From a virus, in IMG/VR virus record IMGVR_UViG_3300010354_000210, positions 1 through 39,515 of that record: DNA of 39,515 nucleotides; one strand, 5' to 3'. This document shows positions 16,225 through 26,513 of the stretch, piece by piece. A program made the position numbers and the translations under genes. A model generated the notes under the pieces. The model did not search any database. It saw nothing but the letters and a program-made list of their open reading frames with translations, and was not told where the DNA came from. Numbering within the stretch: the stretch's first letter is position 1; every line of letters starts with the position of its first letter.

Positions 16225-17070
16225 TTATCCAATCATGTCTAATGGTGGTAATTCGTAAGTATTAGACATTCTTTCCATAATCAAATCAATTTCTCTTTGA
16301 GCATCTTCATACATCTGTCTACCATTTAATTCGACTCCACCAGGAAGTTTAACACCAGTGAATTTCATCATGTTCTGACCCCACTGTCGTTTAATTAATG
16401 CGGTCAAATATGGTTTTAAGAAAGAGTCATTCCAAACTCTTGAATAATCATTAGGATCTAATGTTCTAAAACAATCGATGATGATATAATTTCCGACAGC
16501 AGCACTTCCCCAATCAATATCAATATACAATCTATCTTGTCTCTTATTAAATCTAATTTGCTTCTCAGTCGTTAATAAGAAATCAATATCTTCCAGATAA
16601 GTTTTAACCATAGCATAGGTTAAAAGTTCAGTGGTGCCCCAATAGTAAATATCATTTAAGAATAACTGATATTTGACACTAAACATATTGTGAGTAATGC
16701 TATTAGTGCCATCAAATTTATAAATTTTATTAACACCAATTACTGATGGTGGAACTGGCAAATAATTTCCATTTTCTTCAAATTTAAATGAAGTGCTGTT
16801 TCCCAAAGTTTCTGTTACTGTTGTTGTTGTAATCCCAACAGATCCAGAACTACCCCCTCTAGCTCTACCCCTATCAATATCATCTTGAGTAATCTGATAC
16901 TTCATGTATGTTTGATAAACACCATCAAAGTGTCTTTCTTGAAAATACTGAACCGCATCATCAACAAGATCTTCTATTTGCTCATCAGCAACGTTGATTT
17001 CTAAAACTGGATATCCCAGTTTTCTTTTGCAGTAATCAATCAGTTCTTGTCTTGTGCTGGGTTGGGCCAT
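16225..17070 (-). CDS. 13: Neck protein gp13
   Basis: This is a 281-aa protein (T4 gp13 is 309 aa). It is the neck protein that binds the portal/connector after packaging and, with gp14, recruits the tail. The N-terminus TRQELIDYCKRKLGYPVLEI then VADEQIEDLVDDAVQYFQER HFDG (split here at the Arg) matches the family, including the EYHFDG segment of T4. The C-terminus KLPGGVELNGRQMYEDAQRE then LPPLDMIG parallels T4 [20 protein letters not shown] and DPPFGILVG. The ATG at 17070 overlaps the small upstream gene by 31 bases. It is followed one base after its stop by gp14, which implies coupled expression of the neck pair. Confidence 0.94.
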   Translation of the reverse strand: MAQPSTRQELIDYCKRKLGYPVLEINVADEQIEDLVDDAVQYFQERHFDGVYQTYMKYQITQDDIDRGRARGGSSGSVGITTTTVTETLGNSTSFKFEENGNYLPVPPSVIGVNKIYKFDGTNSITHNMFSVKYQLFLNDIYYWGTTELLTYAMVKTYLEDIDFLLTTEKQIRFNKRQDRLYIDIDWGSAAVGNYIIIDCFRTLDPNDYSRVWNDSFLKPYLTALIKRQWGQNMMKFTGVKLPGGVELNGRQMYEDAQREIDLIMERMSNTYELPPLDMIG

Positions 17071-17234
17071 TTGAGTTCGGATAAAACTTCTTCTTGCTTG
17101 AGATATAACTTTATAAACGATTTAGCGAGATTTCTTAGTTCATGAATATCGCTTATACTATCTATATCACGAGCAACCTTTTCATATTCAAAAGATTTAT
17201 TCAAATTTGTAAGTTGAATGTTATTTGGATCCAT
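17040..17234 (-). CDS. Small conserved cyanophage protein ahead of gp13
   Basis: This is a 64-aa protein, MDPNNIQLTNLNKSFEYEKV, continuing with ARDIDSISDIHELRNLAKSF. It is helical and charged. I recall a near-identical small hypothetical in the same place in other T4-like cyanophages, but no function is known. It overlaps the previous gene by 14 bases and gp13 by 31 bases, so its translation is tied to both. The conserved overlap argues that it is a real gene despite its size. Confidence 0.72.
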   Translation of the reverse strand: MDPNNIQLTNLNKSFEYEKVARDIDSISDIHELRNLAKSFIKLYLKQEEVLSELKWPNPAQDKN

Positions 17235-17454
17235 AGGTCAAAACCCTCAAAAGATTTTTAATTTCGTCAATATCATCTTTCAATGCATTCATATCATCTT
17301 CAAGTCTCTGAAGTTTTTGTCCTTCAGATTCCTTTACGGATTTTAAATTTTTATAGTTTTGATAATCGCTCATATTGGTATTTAAAATTGCATTCGTAGA
17401 ATTATCACGAACTAAACTAGTATAACCTTCAACTTTAGAAAATTTTGTATTCAT
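17221..17454 (-). CDS. Small coiled-coil protein after the 2490-aa structural protein
   Basis: This is a 77-aa protein when started at the ATG at 17454, which follows the upstream TGA by two bases. A GTG at 17460 overlapping that stop (GTGA) would add two residues. Residues about 35-70 (LKSVKESEGQKLQRLEDDMN, then ALKDDIDEIKNLL) form a clear coiled coil with regular hydrophobic heptads. It sits in a tight chain with the 64-aa gene and gp13. The function is unknown; chaperone or assembly-factor roles are possible. No family is recognised. Confidence 0.7.
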   Translation of the reverse strand: MNTKFSKVEGYTSLVRDNSTNAILNTNMSDYQNYKNLKSVKESEGQKLQRLEDDMNALKDDIDEIKNLLRVLTYGSK

Positions 17455-17456
17455 AA

Positions 17457-20400
17457 TCACGCAAGAGCAATGACTCTAAGATCTTTTAATCTTGGTGGAT
17501 GAGCCATATCAGATGAAGAACCAATAAGTTTGATGCTAAAATATCTAAAATCGGTCAGGTTATTTGCTGTGAATGTATACTCCTTGTAATCAAGATTCTG
17601 ACTCAGATTAGCAAGATTGTCAGTTTTTGCAATCTTAATATCAGATAATCCATCATTATTAGCAACATCAATTACGTTACCCAAACTATCTAAATTATTC
17701 CATCCTGGGAATGGATAGTAAATGGCATTTTCTGTAGGATCTTTCATAATCGCATATAATGCTCTCAGATCACTATCTCTATTCACATACGCACTTACAA
17801 TTACTTTCAGAGAAGATGCTGGAACTTCGAGTGTGATTGGGTTTGATGCATAGACAAATCCAGATGGATCGTCTTGAAGTGTAGAAACTCTAAAGTCTGT
17901 TGCATAGTCATCAATTGGACTATTAACTCTATTATTGATAAAGATTGCAGATACTCTATCAAGATCAATCATTGGAGAAACATTACGATCAATTGTACTC
18001 ATCTTCACATTCATTGTGAATGATTTATTTCCGGGAAGAGTTGTTAATGCAGAAGATTCATTTACAGATGCGGCAACTATTCTTGGTGAAGATAAGTAAT
18101 TGTTTGAGGTTAATACAATTGGTTCATAACCAGCATCCATGTATGACTCCTCTGTACCATCAACACTGGATCCAGTTACAGATCTGATTGAAGCAGAAAC
18201 TGTAGTTGCCAGTAAGTTCATGATCTGGAGGTTAGGTCTAATGATAGAATAAGGAATGTTTTGTGTTGCATATACATTTGGTCCACCAGCAGATTTTGTT
18301 TGATCAATATAAAGTGGTGGGAATGATGTAGCCACACTTCTATCAACTTGTCCTTGTGGAAGAGATGCAGCATTTCCTGCAGAACTTGTATCAATTTTAA
18401 GATAATAGTAATCTAAATCATAAGTTCTTGTTGATGAGAAACCAACATCTTGAAGCGTATGTGTTTTATTGATTCTTCTCAGAGAAATGCCATTTAACTC
18501 ATATTTAAATACTGGAGTTCCTGCACCATATGTAAACGATTTTGTCTGATCAATTTGTCTAGTAATACCAGTAAGAGTATTGCCAACGACTCCTTCATAA
18601 GCAATGATTTCATCTTCAATTTGAATATAACCTGGGTTAGTCGATGCAACACTTACATTTTCAAATGTTTCAAATCCACTTGCATTTGTAAGAATAATAT
18701 TTCCAGAACTTTCTTTTGCGTATGCGGTGTTTAAAGTAGTTGGAGTAGAATCTGAATATACGCCAGAGATGACAACGTTGTTGTTTAGTGCGTACATACC
18801 ATGATTCTTATGATTTACTTTGATATGCAAACCATCAGATGGCTCAGAGTCAACAGTAACATAACTTGCTGTTACTCCGCCACCATTCAAACTTGTAACT
18901 CCAACACCAGTTGCAACATAAGTGATGGTGCTTCCAGTTCCTGTTGTAAATGTGCCCTGAACATTATCTAAGATGATTTCTTTAATTCCTGTAATTTGTG
19001 GAATAGAAAGTCTTAAATTGGATCCGAGAGTGCTACCACCAAGACTAGAGATACTGAGAACATCACCAACACGATATCCGGATCCACCAGCGTTAATTGT
19101 TGCTGCTACCGCAACATTACTTGAGATCGTAATGTTTGCCGTTGCATTCACACCAGATCCAGTTACATTAGTCAGAGAAACATTGTTAAATGATCCATCA
19201 GAATATCCAATACCAGCATTTGTAATCGTTAGATTTCCTGTTGCAGATCCAGCAGCTCCAACATAATTGCCAGTAGCATTAGAATTTAATTGTCCAACAG
19301 TTGTACCAACAATAAAGTCTGCACTTGTTACTGTTATTCCAAGACCAACACGAACTTTTCTTGAGTTCATGTCAATTGGATTGACTAAAAGATTGGCAAT
19401 TTGCTTATTACCAATACTCAATTGTGGATTATAGAAGTTAATATCTCCAGTTTGATCGGTAAATACTGCTTGATATAGACTAAACTTAAGATCCTCATAC
19501 TGGCTTGGTGTCCAAGTCGAGGCATTTTGTGATTTAAACAATGATCCCAGAAGTGGTTGCTCAGTTACAAAAATCTGTTGCGATTCTGGTAAACCTGCAG
19601 TGGTTCTATCAACTTCACCAAGTCTAGAAATCCAAACTTGATATGAAGTTGATTCTGAAAGAAGAATAACTGCATGTTCTTCTCCACCCTTAAGATATAC
19701 TGGTGATGGGAATGTAACGGTTGTTTTAACACTACCATCATCAGAGATATTAACATCCTTTGGATCAATGCTTACTTCACTGAATGGATACACTGTTTCG
19801 GTAGGTAATCCAAGAGACATTGGACGGAGTTGAACTGTAACTGGCAATACGTCATCCTTTGCAGCAAAATACAAATCAATTTTGGTTACAAATAACCCAT
19901 TTCCTGCAGGAAGATTGAATGATTGTGCTAGTGGATCTCGCCGTGGAGCTGGAGCTTGAACTACTATGGTATTTGTAATGAATACTGGTTGTACTCTTGT
20001 TGAACTTGAAGATGTTGTAGAATTTGATTGAGATCTAGTATCAGATAACGTTGTTGATGTGAACTGAGGACTTCTGACAGAAGTGATAGTTTCTTGAACA
20101 TTATTTAAAAGACCTTGTGCATAATAATTAACTTCACCTTCGGTATATACTGATCCAGGTATTAATGAATTTGTTCTATCATTCGTTAATTTAAATGTTT
20201 TAATTCCAGTTTCAAACGTTGGATTTGTAGGTACATTTGGATTTGGAATTAAATATGAACCAATGATTGTTCCAAGATTATCAGAAACCAATCTTACATT
20301 TGAAATCGTAGCTTCAGCACCACTTGTTTGTCCTTTTAATTTTAATCCAGGTAAAACTCTTCCAGAGAATTGTCCCTGAACTTGTTCAGAAAGACTTGCA

Positions 20401-23400
20401 ATATCTACGTTAAGAAGGGTTGAAGTTGCAGAATAAACCGAAGTTAATGTTCCAGTTGCTTGTTGATCATATGGATTATTTGTATAAACATCCGTTGGTG
20501 CATTAAATGGACCATATTTATGATTTGCTGTCGCAACTCTAAATGAAATCTCAGTTGGGGTAGATCCTGGAGTGGTATTCTGATTTATTGCCGAGGTTGC
20601 AAATGTTCCAACTACGGTTTCTCCAACTTGGAAAATACCAGATACCATTGAAATTTCAAGAAGCTTAGGAACAATGAATGAATTTACATCTTCACCATCA
20701 AAGAAAGCGTATACTTGAGTGTATGGTCTAAAACGTTTAGCGACAAACTCAACGTTTCTTGATCTCATAAATGTAACGAGCTCAGAAGATATTAAAGAAT
20801 CTCCTTGAGAAGTTGTTGTTACTTGTTCAGTAAGTCTTAATTGTGTTCCAGTTCTTCTTTGATCTTCGGTGGTTGTTGTAGTAGTAAATGTAGTGGTAGT
20901 ATCACCAGCGTTTTCAACTCTTTGTGAAGTGGATTGACCAGTCCATGTTGTTTCCCATGCACCCCAATTGACGGGCCCAAGACCTGTTTGTGGGTCAAAT
21001 CCTTGAGATGCTAACTGCTGTTGTGTTGCAGTGAAATTATCCTGAGTAATTGTTCTTGGTGCTATTCTAACCTGATCAGTCCAAACATCTGATGAAGGTG
21101 TCAGAGAAATTGTACCTTCATAGTTTGTTACAAGATATGGAGTTACATTTTCAATTCTTGTAGCATATGGTTGAATTATGAAAGAAGCTTCAGTATAGTC
21201 TAATGTAACAACCTGACCAGTTCTTCTTACATTATTTCCAATTAAATCGGTAACAAATCTTACATCAGCATTTGGATTTACAGAAGATCCAATTCCAACC
21301 AAAGATTTTGATCCAAGTAATAAATCAACTTCTGTTACATATGGTGATGGTCTTAATTCCTGGTTTTCCTGATCAATTGAGTTTTTAATTGTTGTAGTTT
21401 TATTTTGGAAATTAGTTGTTCTAAAATTATCTACAAAGAAACCTGATTTAAATCTATCCAATCCATTAATATCTTTAATACTTAAGGATTGTGTATTTGC
21501 TTCTAAAAGATTTAATGTGGTGTATGATTCAAGATTTTTAATTCTATCCTCAAGTCTAGAAATATCACTCATTTGATATCTCTTATGAGCAATTAAGCTC
21601 ACAGATGCTTTATTTACGTCACACAGATATGGTGGAAGAGATACTGATCCAATTTCAAGAGCATCATCTAAAGATTTTGGTGGTCTTGGAGTTTCTGAAG
21701 GATCTCCTTTGAGGAGTTGTAATCCACCATTTTTTGTTAAGAAAATTCTATCAATTCTTCCAAGATAATAATCAAATGAAAGTAAGATAGATTCATCGGA
21801 TGCAAGAATATTTCTGCCACAATTTTGAGCATCAGAAAAAGTTCTTGATAAAAATTCGAATGGTGAGCGAGATCCTGCAGCAACTGTATATTCAGATACT
21901 CTTGGTCGAATATCTATGATATCACTATTTGCAACCTTTCCTTCTACTGGCGCAATATCACAGTAGTCATAATCGGTATAGGAATTTACAGTTGTAATGT
22001 CTCCAAGATCTGAAGATGCAAAACTTGCAGACTCAAAAACAATTTTGATTTGTTTTGCTGGTTCTTTTGATACAGGATTTCTTACAACTCTAGAGTAATC
22101 ATAAATTGTATTTTTCTGAGAAGTATCCAAAGTAAAATCTGATGTGATATTTTTATCTGATAATGTAATTGCCGAAATAGTTGCATCAATTCCACTTTCT
22201 TCAAATTTTACAACTTCGCCAGATTGGAATGACTTATCATTCAAATAGATGTAATTAACTTGAAGATCATTTACTTTATTTGTAAAGATTGCAACAGCAC
22301 CAGAAGTTTGTCCAGTAAACTTTTCTCCAATTAATAAATCACTAGTTTTATTTGTTGGACCCGTTAATGAACTGAAAGTAACCGCCGCTAAAGATGCTTC
22401 AGATGTTGTTGTGGATTCAAAAACACCATAAAGTTTTGTTACATCCGGAACATTTAAACAAATCTCCTCATCCTGAACTCTTGTTCCATAGGGGAATGTT
22501 CCAAAGGTCAATCCATCATTAATAGTGGTTGATCCAATACCAGAATGTTCGTATTTCGACTTATCGATAATTAAAGTTTTAATTCTGTTTTTGTTTTTGG
22601 CTTTGGCCTTAACTTTGATCTTACGTAAAGTTGCAATAAGTCTTGCTCCACTATCATTTGATCCCAATCCGTAAATTGTCAATTGAGATCCTGTTGCATC
22701 AAATGAAAATTTATCTGCACGTAAAGTTTCAAATGTACCATCAGATCTTACCAATACATATCTCTCTTCGTCAAATGGTAAGAAAGTTTCATTTGCATCA
22801 GCAACTAATGTATTTGATTGGTTGCTCGAAATTGTAACTGCAAATTCTTTCTTAATTGTAAGGTTAGAATCTGTTAAATCTACGGAACTAATGAAGTTCT
22901 TTGGAAGTTTTGTATATAACGTGTTGTCGGTAGAAGTTTGGAAAGATGAGCCCAAGATCGCAAGATCACTTACAGAATTTGCTGTTGCAGGAGGAGAACC
23001 TTCACAAATTCCAGTTACCGTTGTAACTCCAGTAACTACAATAGAGTTTTGGGATACTGTTACAACAGTGTTATAGGTTGGAACTGTAGCCCCTGGAATA
23101 GTATACTTAACTAATCCACCAACCTTTACATTATTTGTAAATGCAAAGTTGCTGTTGCCAACATTTAAACTAATACTACTAATACCACTTGAAGATATTG
23201 CAGTAATTGAAGCAAGTCCAACATTATATGCAATTGTTGGTACAATATCTGCAGTAAATGATGTTGAAGATGTACTGACGTTTGATATTGACTCTACATT
23301 TTGAATTGAGTACTCAGTAACTGCAGTTGATACTCTGCTTGTTGTTTCTACTCCGTTGAAAATAAATTTTTCATTAGCTGCAAAAGAACCTTTTACTCCA

Positions 23401-24929
23401 TATGCAGTAATAATACCAGCGTTGTTAACATCAAATCTGAGGTATCCAGTTGCGCCACTTGACTTTCCTTTAATGTGGACTGGTGTTGTTAAAGTTACAT
23501 TTTGATTAAGTGTAATCTCAGTATATGTTTCAATATCAAATAAAGAAATATCCCATTGATTTAATTTTAAGTTATTGGTATTGTAAGATCCAGATTCTAA
23601 TGCATAATCATAAACTCTTGCTAATCCAATTTCTTTTCCTGGAAGAGTAGCAGAAACAACACCAACTCTAGAATCTCTTAAACTTACAATGAAAGGACTT
23701 CCAAGGTTTAAATTTGGAGCACCAAAAACGTTATTCAATGTAAATGTTGGACCAGTTACGTATGCAAGACTTGCATCTGTAATTGTTTTTGTCGTTCTTG
23801 GCTTTTCAAAGTCTAAGAAATTTGCAGATAAAGATTCTACTTCATATCCTTTAACATACGCTTTTCCTGCACCAATTTTATAAGTGCCTAAACTTTCTTT
23901 TGGAGTTTGATTGTTATATGTTAATTGATCTTGCTGAAATACTCCATTGTTTCCAAGATTATCATTTAAAGTTTCTTTTACTACAATATCAAATGGTCTG
24001 ACATAATAGTCACCAGATTCTTCAGATGTTCTTCTTGCAAGTTCCGTAGAAAGAACATTATATTGAGATGTTGTTGTTGTATTCTTTACTAATTCACCAC
24101 TTCTTACTTCCAATAAACTGATAAAATTCTCTGCAGTCGTTTCAGTTAATCCTTTTTTACTTAAAACTGCCGTAATTTTAAATCTGTCAGCTCCTGGGGC
24201 AGCATAGTTAGAAAATCCCTTTGCATTATCATTTAAGGAATCATCTTCATCTGCAGTGATCGTTTCTTCAATAATATCAAAACCTACTTTATAACTTGGA
24301 ATATTTCCATATGCATCAAGAACTAGTATTTGATCTGATACTTCAACAAAATATCCACGTAAAAAATAAATTCCATTACTGAGAATAGCAGCGGAACCGT
24401 TTCCAGTAGCAGATGATGTAGTGTTTGCAAATCCTTCACCATTTTGAATAATAACAGAATTTTTAGAATAACTTTCGTTTAAAGTTAATTTTTCATTATC
24501 CGAAAATACCTCCTGATCATTTAAACCAGAAGCTAAATAATTTACGTAAAGAGTTGTATATTGGTTATCTAATTGATTTTCTGGTAAAACATATAAAATT
24601 TGTGCTTGTACTTTAGATTCATCACCAGTTATTTTTTTACCTACAAGATCATTAATATAAACACTTACATCTACACCAAGATATGAATTTTCGATCTTTA
24701 CAAATTTATATTGATTTGTATAACTTAGTTGACCTGGAATTACTACGGATCCTTCCTTGAATACATGATTACCAAACTGTTCAATCTGATTTTTTAAAAT
24801 AGATTGTAAGGTGGTTAATTCTCTAGCCTGAACTGGATATCCAGGTTTGAATAAAACCTTATAATAATTCTTATTAGAATCAAAATCATCAAAATATGGA
24901 GAAACGTTGAGATTGGTTGACTCTGGCAT
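17457..24929 (-). CDS. Very large virion structural protein, DUF4815-like N-terminus (gp9-gp12 position)
   Basis: This is a 2490-aa protein. Residues about 8-65 (PYFDDFDSNKNYYKVLFKPG, VQARELTTLQSILKNQIEQF, FKEGSVVIPG) match my recollection of DUF4815, found at the start of large phage baseplate/appendage proteins. LEDRIKNLESYTTLNLLEAN at about 1120-1150 is a probable coiled coil. Glycine-rich repeats lie at about 1895-1960 (NAGIGYSDGSFNNVSL, NAGGSGYRVGDVLSIS), and an IEDEIIAYEGVVGNTLTGIT module lies at about 2100-2125. The C-terminus (about 2390-2490: YYPFPGWNNLDSLG; DYKEYTFTANNLTDFRYFSI; HPPRLKDLRVIALA) is typical of the large cyanophage proteins encoded here. It lies between gp8 and gp13, where T4 encodes gp9, gp10, gp11, gp12 and wac, none of which is seen. 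It therefore probably builds the outer baseplate and fibre attachment (inference). Confidence 0.85.
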   Translation of the reverse strand: MPESTNLNVSPYFDDFDSNKNYYKVLFKPGYPVQARELTTLQSILKNQIEQFGNHVFKEGSVVIPGQLSYTNQYKFVKIENSYLGVDVSVYINDLVGKKITGDESKVQAQILYVLPENQLDNQYTTLYVNYLASGLNDQEVFSDNEKLTLNESYSKNSVIIQNGEGFANTTSSATGNGSAAILSNGIYFLRGYFVEVSDQILVLDAYGNIPSYKVGFDIIEETITADEDDSLNDNAKGFSNYAAPGADRFKITAVLSKKGLTETTAENFISLLEVRSGELVKNTTTTSQYNVLSTELARRTSEESGDYYVRPFDIVVKETLNDNLGNNGVFQQDQLTYNNQTPKESLGTYKIGAGKAYVKGYEVESLSANFLDFEKPRTTKTITDASLAYVTGPTFTLNNVFGAPNLNLGSPFIVSLRDSRVGVVSATLPGKEIGLARVYDYALESGSYNTNNLKLNQWDISLFDIETYTEITLNQNVTLTTPVHIKGKSSGATGYLRFDVNNAGIITAYGVKGSFAANEKFIFNGVETTSRVSTAVTEYSIQNVESISNVSTSSTSFTADIVPTIAYNVGLASITAISSSGISSISLNVGNSNFAFTNNVKVGGLVKYTIPGATVPTYNTVVTVSQNSIVVTGVTTVTGICEGSPPATANSVSDLAILGSSFQTSTDNTLYTKLPKNFISSVDLTDSNLTIKKEFAVTISSNQSNTLVADANETFLPFDEERYVLVRSDGTFETLRADKFSFDATGSQLTIYGLGSNDSGARLIATLRKIKVKAKAKNKNRIKTLIIDKSKYEHSGIGSTTINDGLTFGTFPYGTRVQDEEICLNVPDVTKLYGVFESTTTSEASLAAVTFSSLTGPTNKTSDLLIGEKFTGQTSGAVAIFTNKVNDLQVNYIYLNDKSFQSGEVVKFEESGIDATISAITLSDKNITSDFTLDTSQKNTIYDYSRVVRNPVSKEPAKQIKIVFESASFASSDLGDITTVNSYTDYDYCDIAPVEGKVANSDIIDIRPRVSEYTVAAGSRSPFEFLSRTFSDAQNCGRNILASDESILLSFDYYLGRIDRIFLTKNGGLQLLKGDPSETPRPPKSLDDALEIGSVSLPPYLCDVNKASVSLIAHKRYQMSDISRLEDRIKNLESYTTLNLLEANTQSLSIKDINGLDRFKSGFFVDNFRTTNFQNKTTTIKNSIDQENQELRPSPYVTEVDLLLGSKSLVGIGSSVNPNADVRFVTDLIGNNVRRTGQVVTLDYTEASFIIQPYATRIENVTPYLVTNYEGTISLTPSSDVWTDQVRIAPRTITQDNFTATQQQLASQGFDPQTGLGPVNWGAWETTWTGQSTSQRVENAGDTTTTFTTTTTTEDQRRTGTQLRLTEQVTTTSQGDSLISSELVTFMRSRNVEFVAKRFRPYTQVYAFFDGEDVNSFIVPKLLEISMVSGIFQVGETVVGTFATSAINQNTTPGSTPTEISFRVATANHKYGPFNAPTDVYTNNPYDQQATGTLTSVYSATSTLLNVDIASLSEQVQGQFSGRVLPGLKLKGQTSGAEATISNVRLVSDNLGTIIGSYLIPNPNVPTNPTFETGIKTFKLTNDRTNSLIPGSVYTEGEVNYYAQGLLNNVQETITSVRSPQFTSTTLSDTRSQSNSTTSSSSTRVQPVFITNTIVVQAPAPRRDPLAQSFNLPAGNGLFVTKIDLYFAAKDDVLPVTVQLRPMSLGLPTETVYPFSEVSIDPKDVNISDDGSVKTTVTFPSPVYLKGGEEHAVILLSESTSYQVWISRLGEVDRTTAGLPESQQIFVTEQPLLGSLFKSQNASTWTPSQYEDLKFSLYQAVFTDQTGDINFYNPQLSIGNKQIANLLVNPIDMNSRKVRVGLGITVTSADFIVGTTVGQLNSNATGNYVGAAGSATGNLTITNAGIGYSDGSFNNVSLTNVTGSGVNATANITISSNVAVAATINAGGSGYRVGDVLSISSLGGSTLGSNLRLSIPQITGIKEIILDNVQGTFTTGTGSTITYVATGVGVTSLNGGGVTASYVTVDSEPSDGLHIKVNHKNHGMYALNNNVVISGVYSDSTPTTLNTAYAKESSGNIILTNASGFETFENVSVASTNPGYIQIEDEIIAYEGVVGNTLTGITRQIDQTKSFTYGAGTPVFKYELNGISLRRINKTHTLQDVGFSSTRTYDLDYYYLKIDTSSAGNAASLPQGQVDRSVATSFPPLYIDQTKSAGGPNVYATQNIPYSIIRPNLQIMNLLATTVSASIRSVTGSSVDGTEESYMDAGYEPIVLTSNNYLSSPRIVAASVNESSALTTLPGNKSFTMNVKMSTIDRNVSPMIDLDRVSAIFINNRVNSPIDDYATDFRVSTLQDDPSGFVYASNPITLEVPASSLKVIVSAYVNRDSDLRALYAIMKDPTENAIYYPFPGWNNLDSLGNVIDVANNDGLSDIKIAKTDNLANLSQNLDYKEYTFTANNLTDFRYFSIKLIGSSSDMAHPPRLKDLRVIALA

Positions 24930-24935
24930 GATTTC

Positions 24936-26489
24936 TTAAAATTGCAAAATTACCTTGATATCTTCTTTTTGACTAGACGATCTAGTAACGGAAGGTCTAT
25001 TATCTACATGAATAACGTTTCCAGAATATTTTTGAACTTCTGGATTGGACACACCACTAATAAAATTTTGTCCAAAATAATATGTCCTACTATTTATTGA
25101 GGTAGATATACCATTATAATTGACATCAATTGATAAACTTGCACTTCCACCTTGAATTATAGTTGTACCACCAACACCAGGGGAAGATGTAAATCTATTC
25201 ATATTAAAACCATAAATTGGTGCAGTATTTTTTGTACCATCACTATTGAATCCAACAAGAGTTCTATCTTGCCAATATTTCAAAACGCCAGTGTTTTGGT
25301 CATATGAAACAACTCTACCAACAGCAGTAGATGCTACTCCAACAGTTTGTGTAACTAAGGAGTCCGCAGTAAATGTTGCAGTACTATATCCAGTACCAAC
25401 AAGTTTTAATGCATAAACAGCACTTGCCTTATCTTCAGTAAGAATCGAATTTGAATTGAAAACTAAAGGGTTTTCAATTACACCAACTCTAGAAATTTGG
25501 TTGCCAGTGATAAAATCTGGATTTTGTGTATCATTTTCAATTCTTGCATAAAGTACAACTCTGTTAGCACCAAGTTCTCTATAGATATCTGCACCATGAC
25601 CACCTTTTGGTGGAATAATTACATCAAAAACTGGCCTTGTGGTTCCTGTTGGAACATTTCCAGAAACCAAATCCACAGTTCCATAAGTGTATCCAGAACC
25701 TCCATTGGAAATAGTAATTGATTCTACTTTTGAATTATTGTTGACGATAATAGTTGCTTCAGCTCCAATACCATCACCTTTAATCGGAACTCTAGTGTAA
25801 GTTGTGTTTGCTGTCCCAATACCAACTCCACGATTAGTTATTGTAACGATTTTTATTTGCCCACTGGTTGCAGCATTATTTCTTACCGCAGAATTTGTAT
25901 CACTAGTTTCCCAATCTTTTGGTACGGGGATAAAATTTGAAGTTTCAAATTTGATGATATCGCTAGGAGAAATTGTATACAAATATTTCCAAACATAACC
26001 GTCACCACTAGTACCAGCAGATCTTGGTTCCAAATCGGTGAATGTTGGTTCATCCAAAGAGGGTCTCCCTTCTGGATTTTCTGGATTTGTTCCGTTCTGT
26101 AAACAAATGTAAACACGATAATCCGAGTTTACCACATAATAATTTGCTGCATATAAACTAGTTGCGCCCGAAGGCTTAGATGTATTAGTTCTACTTATAT
26201 CATGTCTATACATGTCATAAGTAGTTCCAGAAGTCCAAGTTATTTTTCTAATTACTTGTTTAATATTTTCTGTAGATATTTTTTTAAGTGCGATTGCAGT
26301 ATCCCAATATGAATTTTCTTCGCTAAAATTATCCTTAGGTGCTGGAGGATTTGTATCCCAGGTTGAACTATATTCCGTAGCATTTGGAAGTCCAACAAAA
26401 ACATAATATGAGTTATTCGAAGAACTTGCTACAGAAACAAAATTCTTAGCACTCAATATTCTAAATTGATCTGTTATAATAGCAGCCAT
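24936..26489 (-). CDS. 8: Baseplate wedge subunit gp8
   Basis: This is a 517-aa protein (T4 gp8 is 334 aa). gp8 dimers join gp7 and gp10 in the baseplate wedge. GDGYVWKYLYTISPSD (about 161-176) matches T4 GDGYVWEYLFEIPPD. The C-terminus IHVDNRPSVTRSSSQKEDIK then VILQF matches T4 IYMENRPPIIMAMDQTEEIN then ILFTF. ISRVGVIENPLVF (about 330-342) corresponds to the T4 RQISIITNPL strand. Residues about 220-275 hold the extra glycine-rich module (TNRGVGIGTANTTYTRVPIK; SNGGSGYTYGTVDL), which is absent from T4 gp8 and accounts for part of the extra length. It has its own candidate late promoter overlapping the gp7 stop, and no clear Shine-Dalgarno. Confidence 0.93.
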   Translation of the reverse strand: MAAIITDQFRILSAKNFVSVASSSNNSYYVFVGLPNATEYSSTWDTNPPAPKDNFSEENSYWDTAIALKKISTENIKQVIRKITWTSGTTYDMYRHDISRTNTSKPSGATSLYAANYYVVNSDYRVYICLQNGTNPENPEGRPSLDEPTFTDLEPRSAGTSGDGYVWKYLYTISPSDIIKFETSNFIPVPKDWETSDTNSAVRNNAATSGQIKIVTITNRGVGIGTANTTYTRVPIKGDGIGAEATIIVNNNSKVESITISNGGSGYTYGTVDLVSGNVPTGTTRPVFDVIIPPKGGHGADIYRELGANRVVLYARIENDTQNPDFITGNQISRVGVIENPLVFNSNSILTEDKASAVYALKLVGTGYSTATFTADSLVTQTVGVASTAVGRVVSYDQNTGVLKYWQDRTLVGFNSDGTKNTAPIYGFNMNRFTSSPGVGGTTIIQGGSASLSIDVNYNGISTSINSRTYYFGQNFISGVSNPEVQKYSGNVIHVDNRPSVTRSSSQKEDIKVILQF

Positions 26490-26505
26490 TTTGGAGTTTT
26501 TTATG

Positions 26506-26513
26506 TATTTATG
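26506..26513 (-). promoter_or_regulatory. Candidate late promoter CATAAATA for gp8
   Basis: It matches the T4 late octamer at 7 of 8 positions. It overlaps the TAA stop of the giant gp7 gene (ACT-ACA-TAA-ATA) and lies 16 bases upstream of the gp8 ATG. A promoter here would keep gp8 and later genes supplied despite the 11-kb gene before them. Confidence 0.6.
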
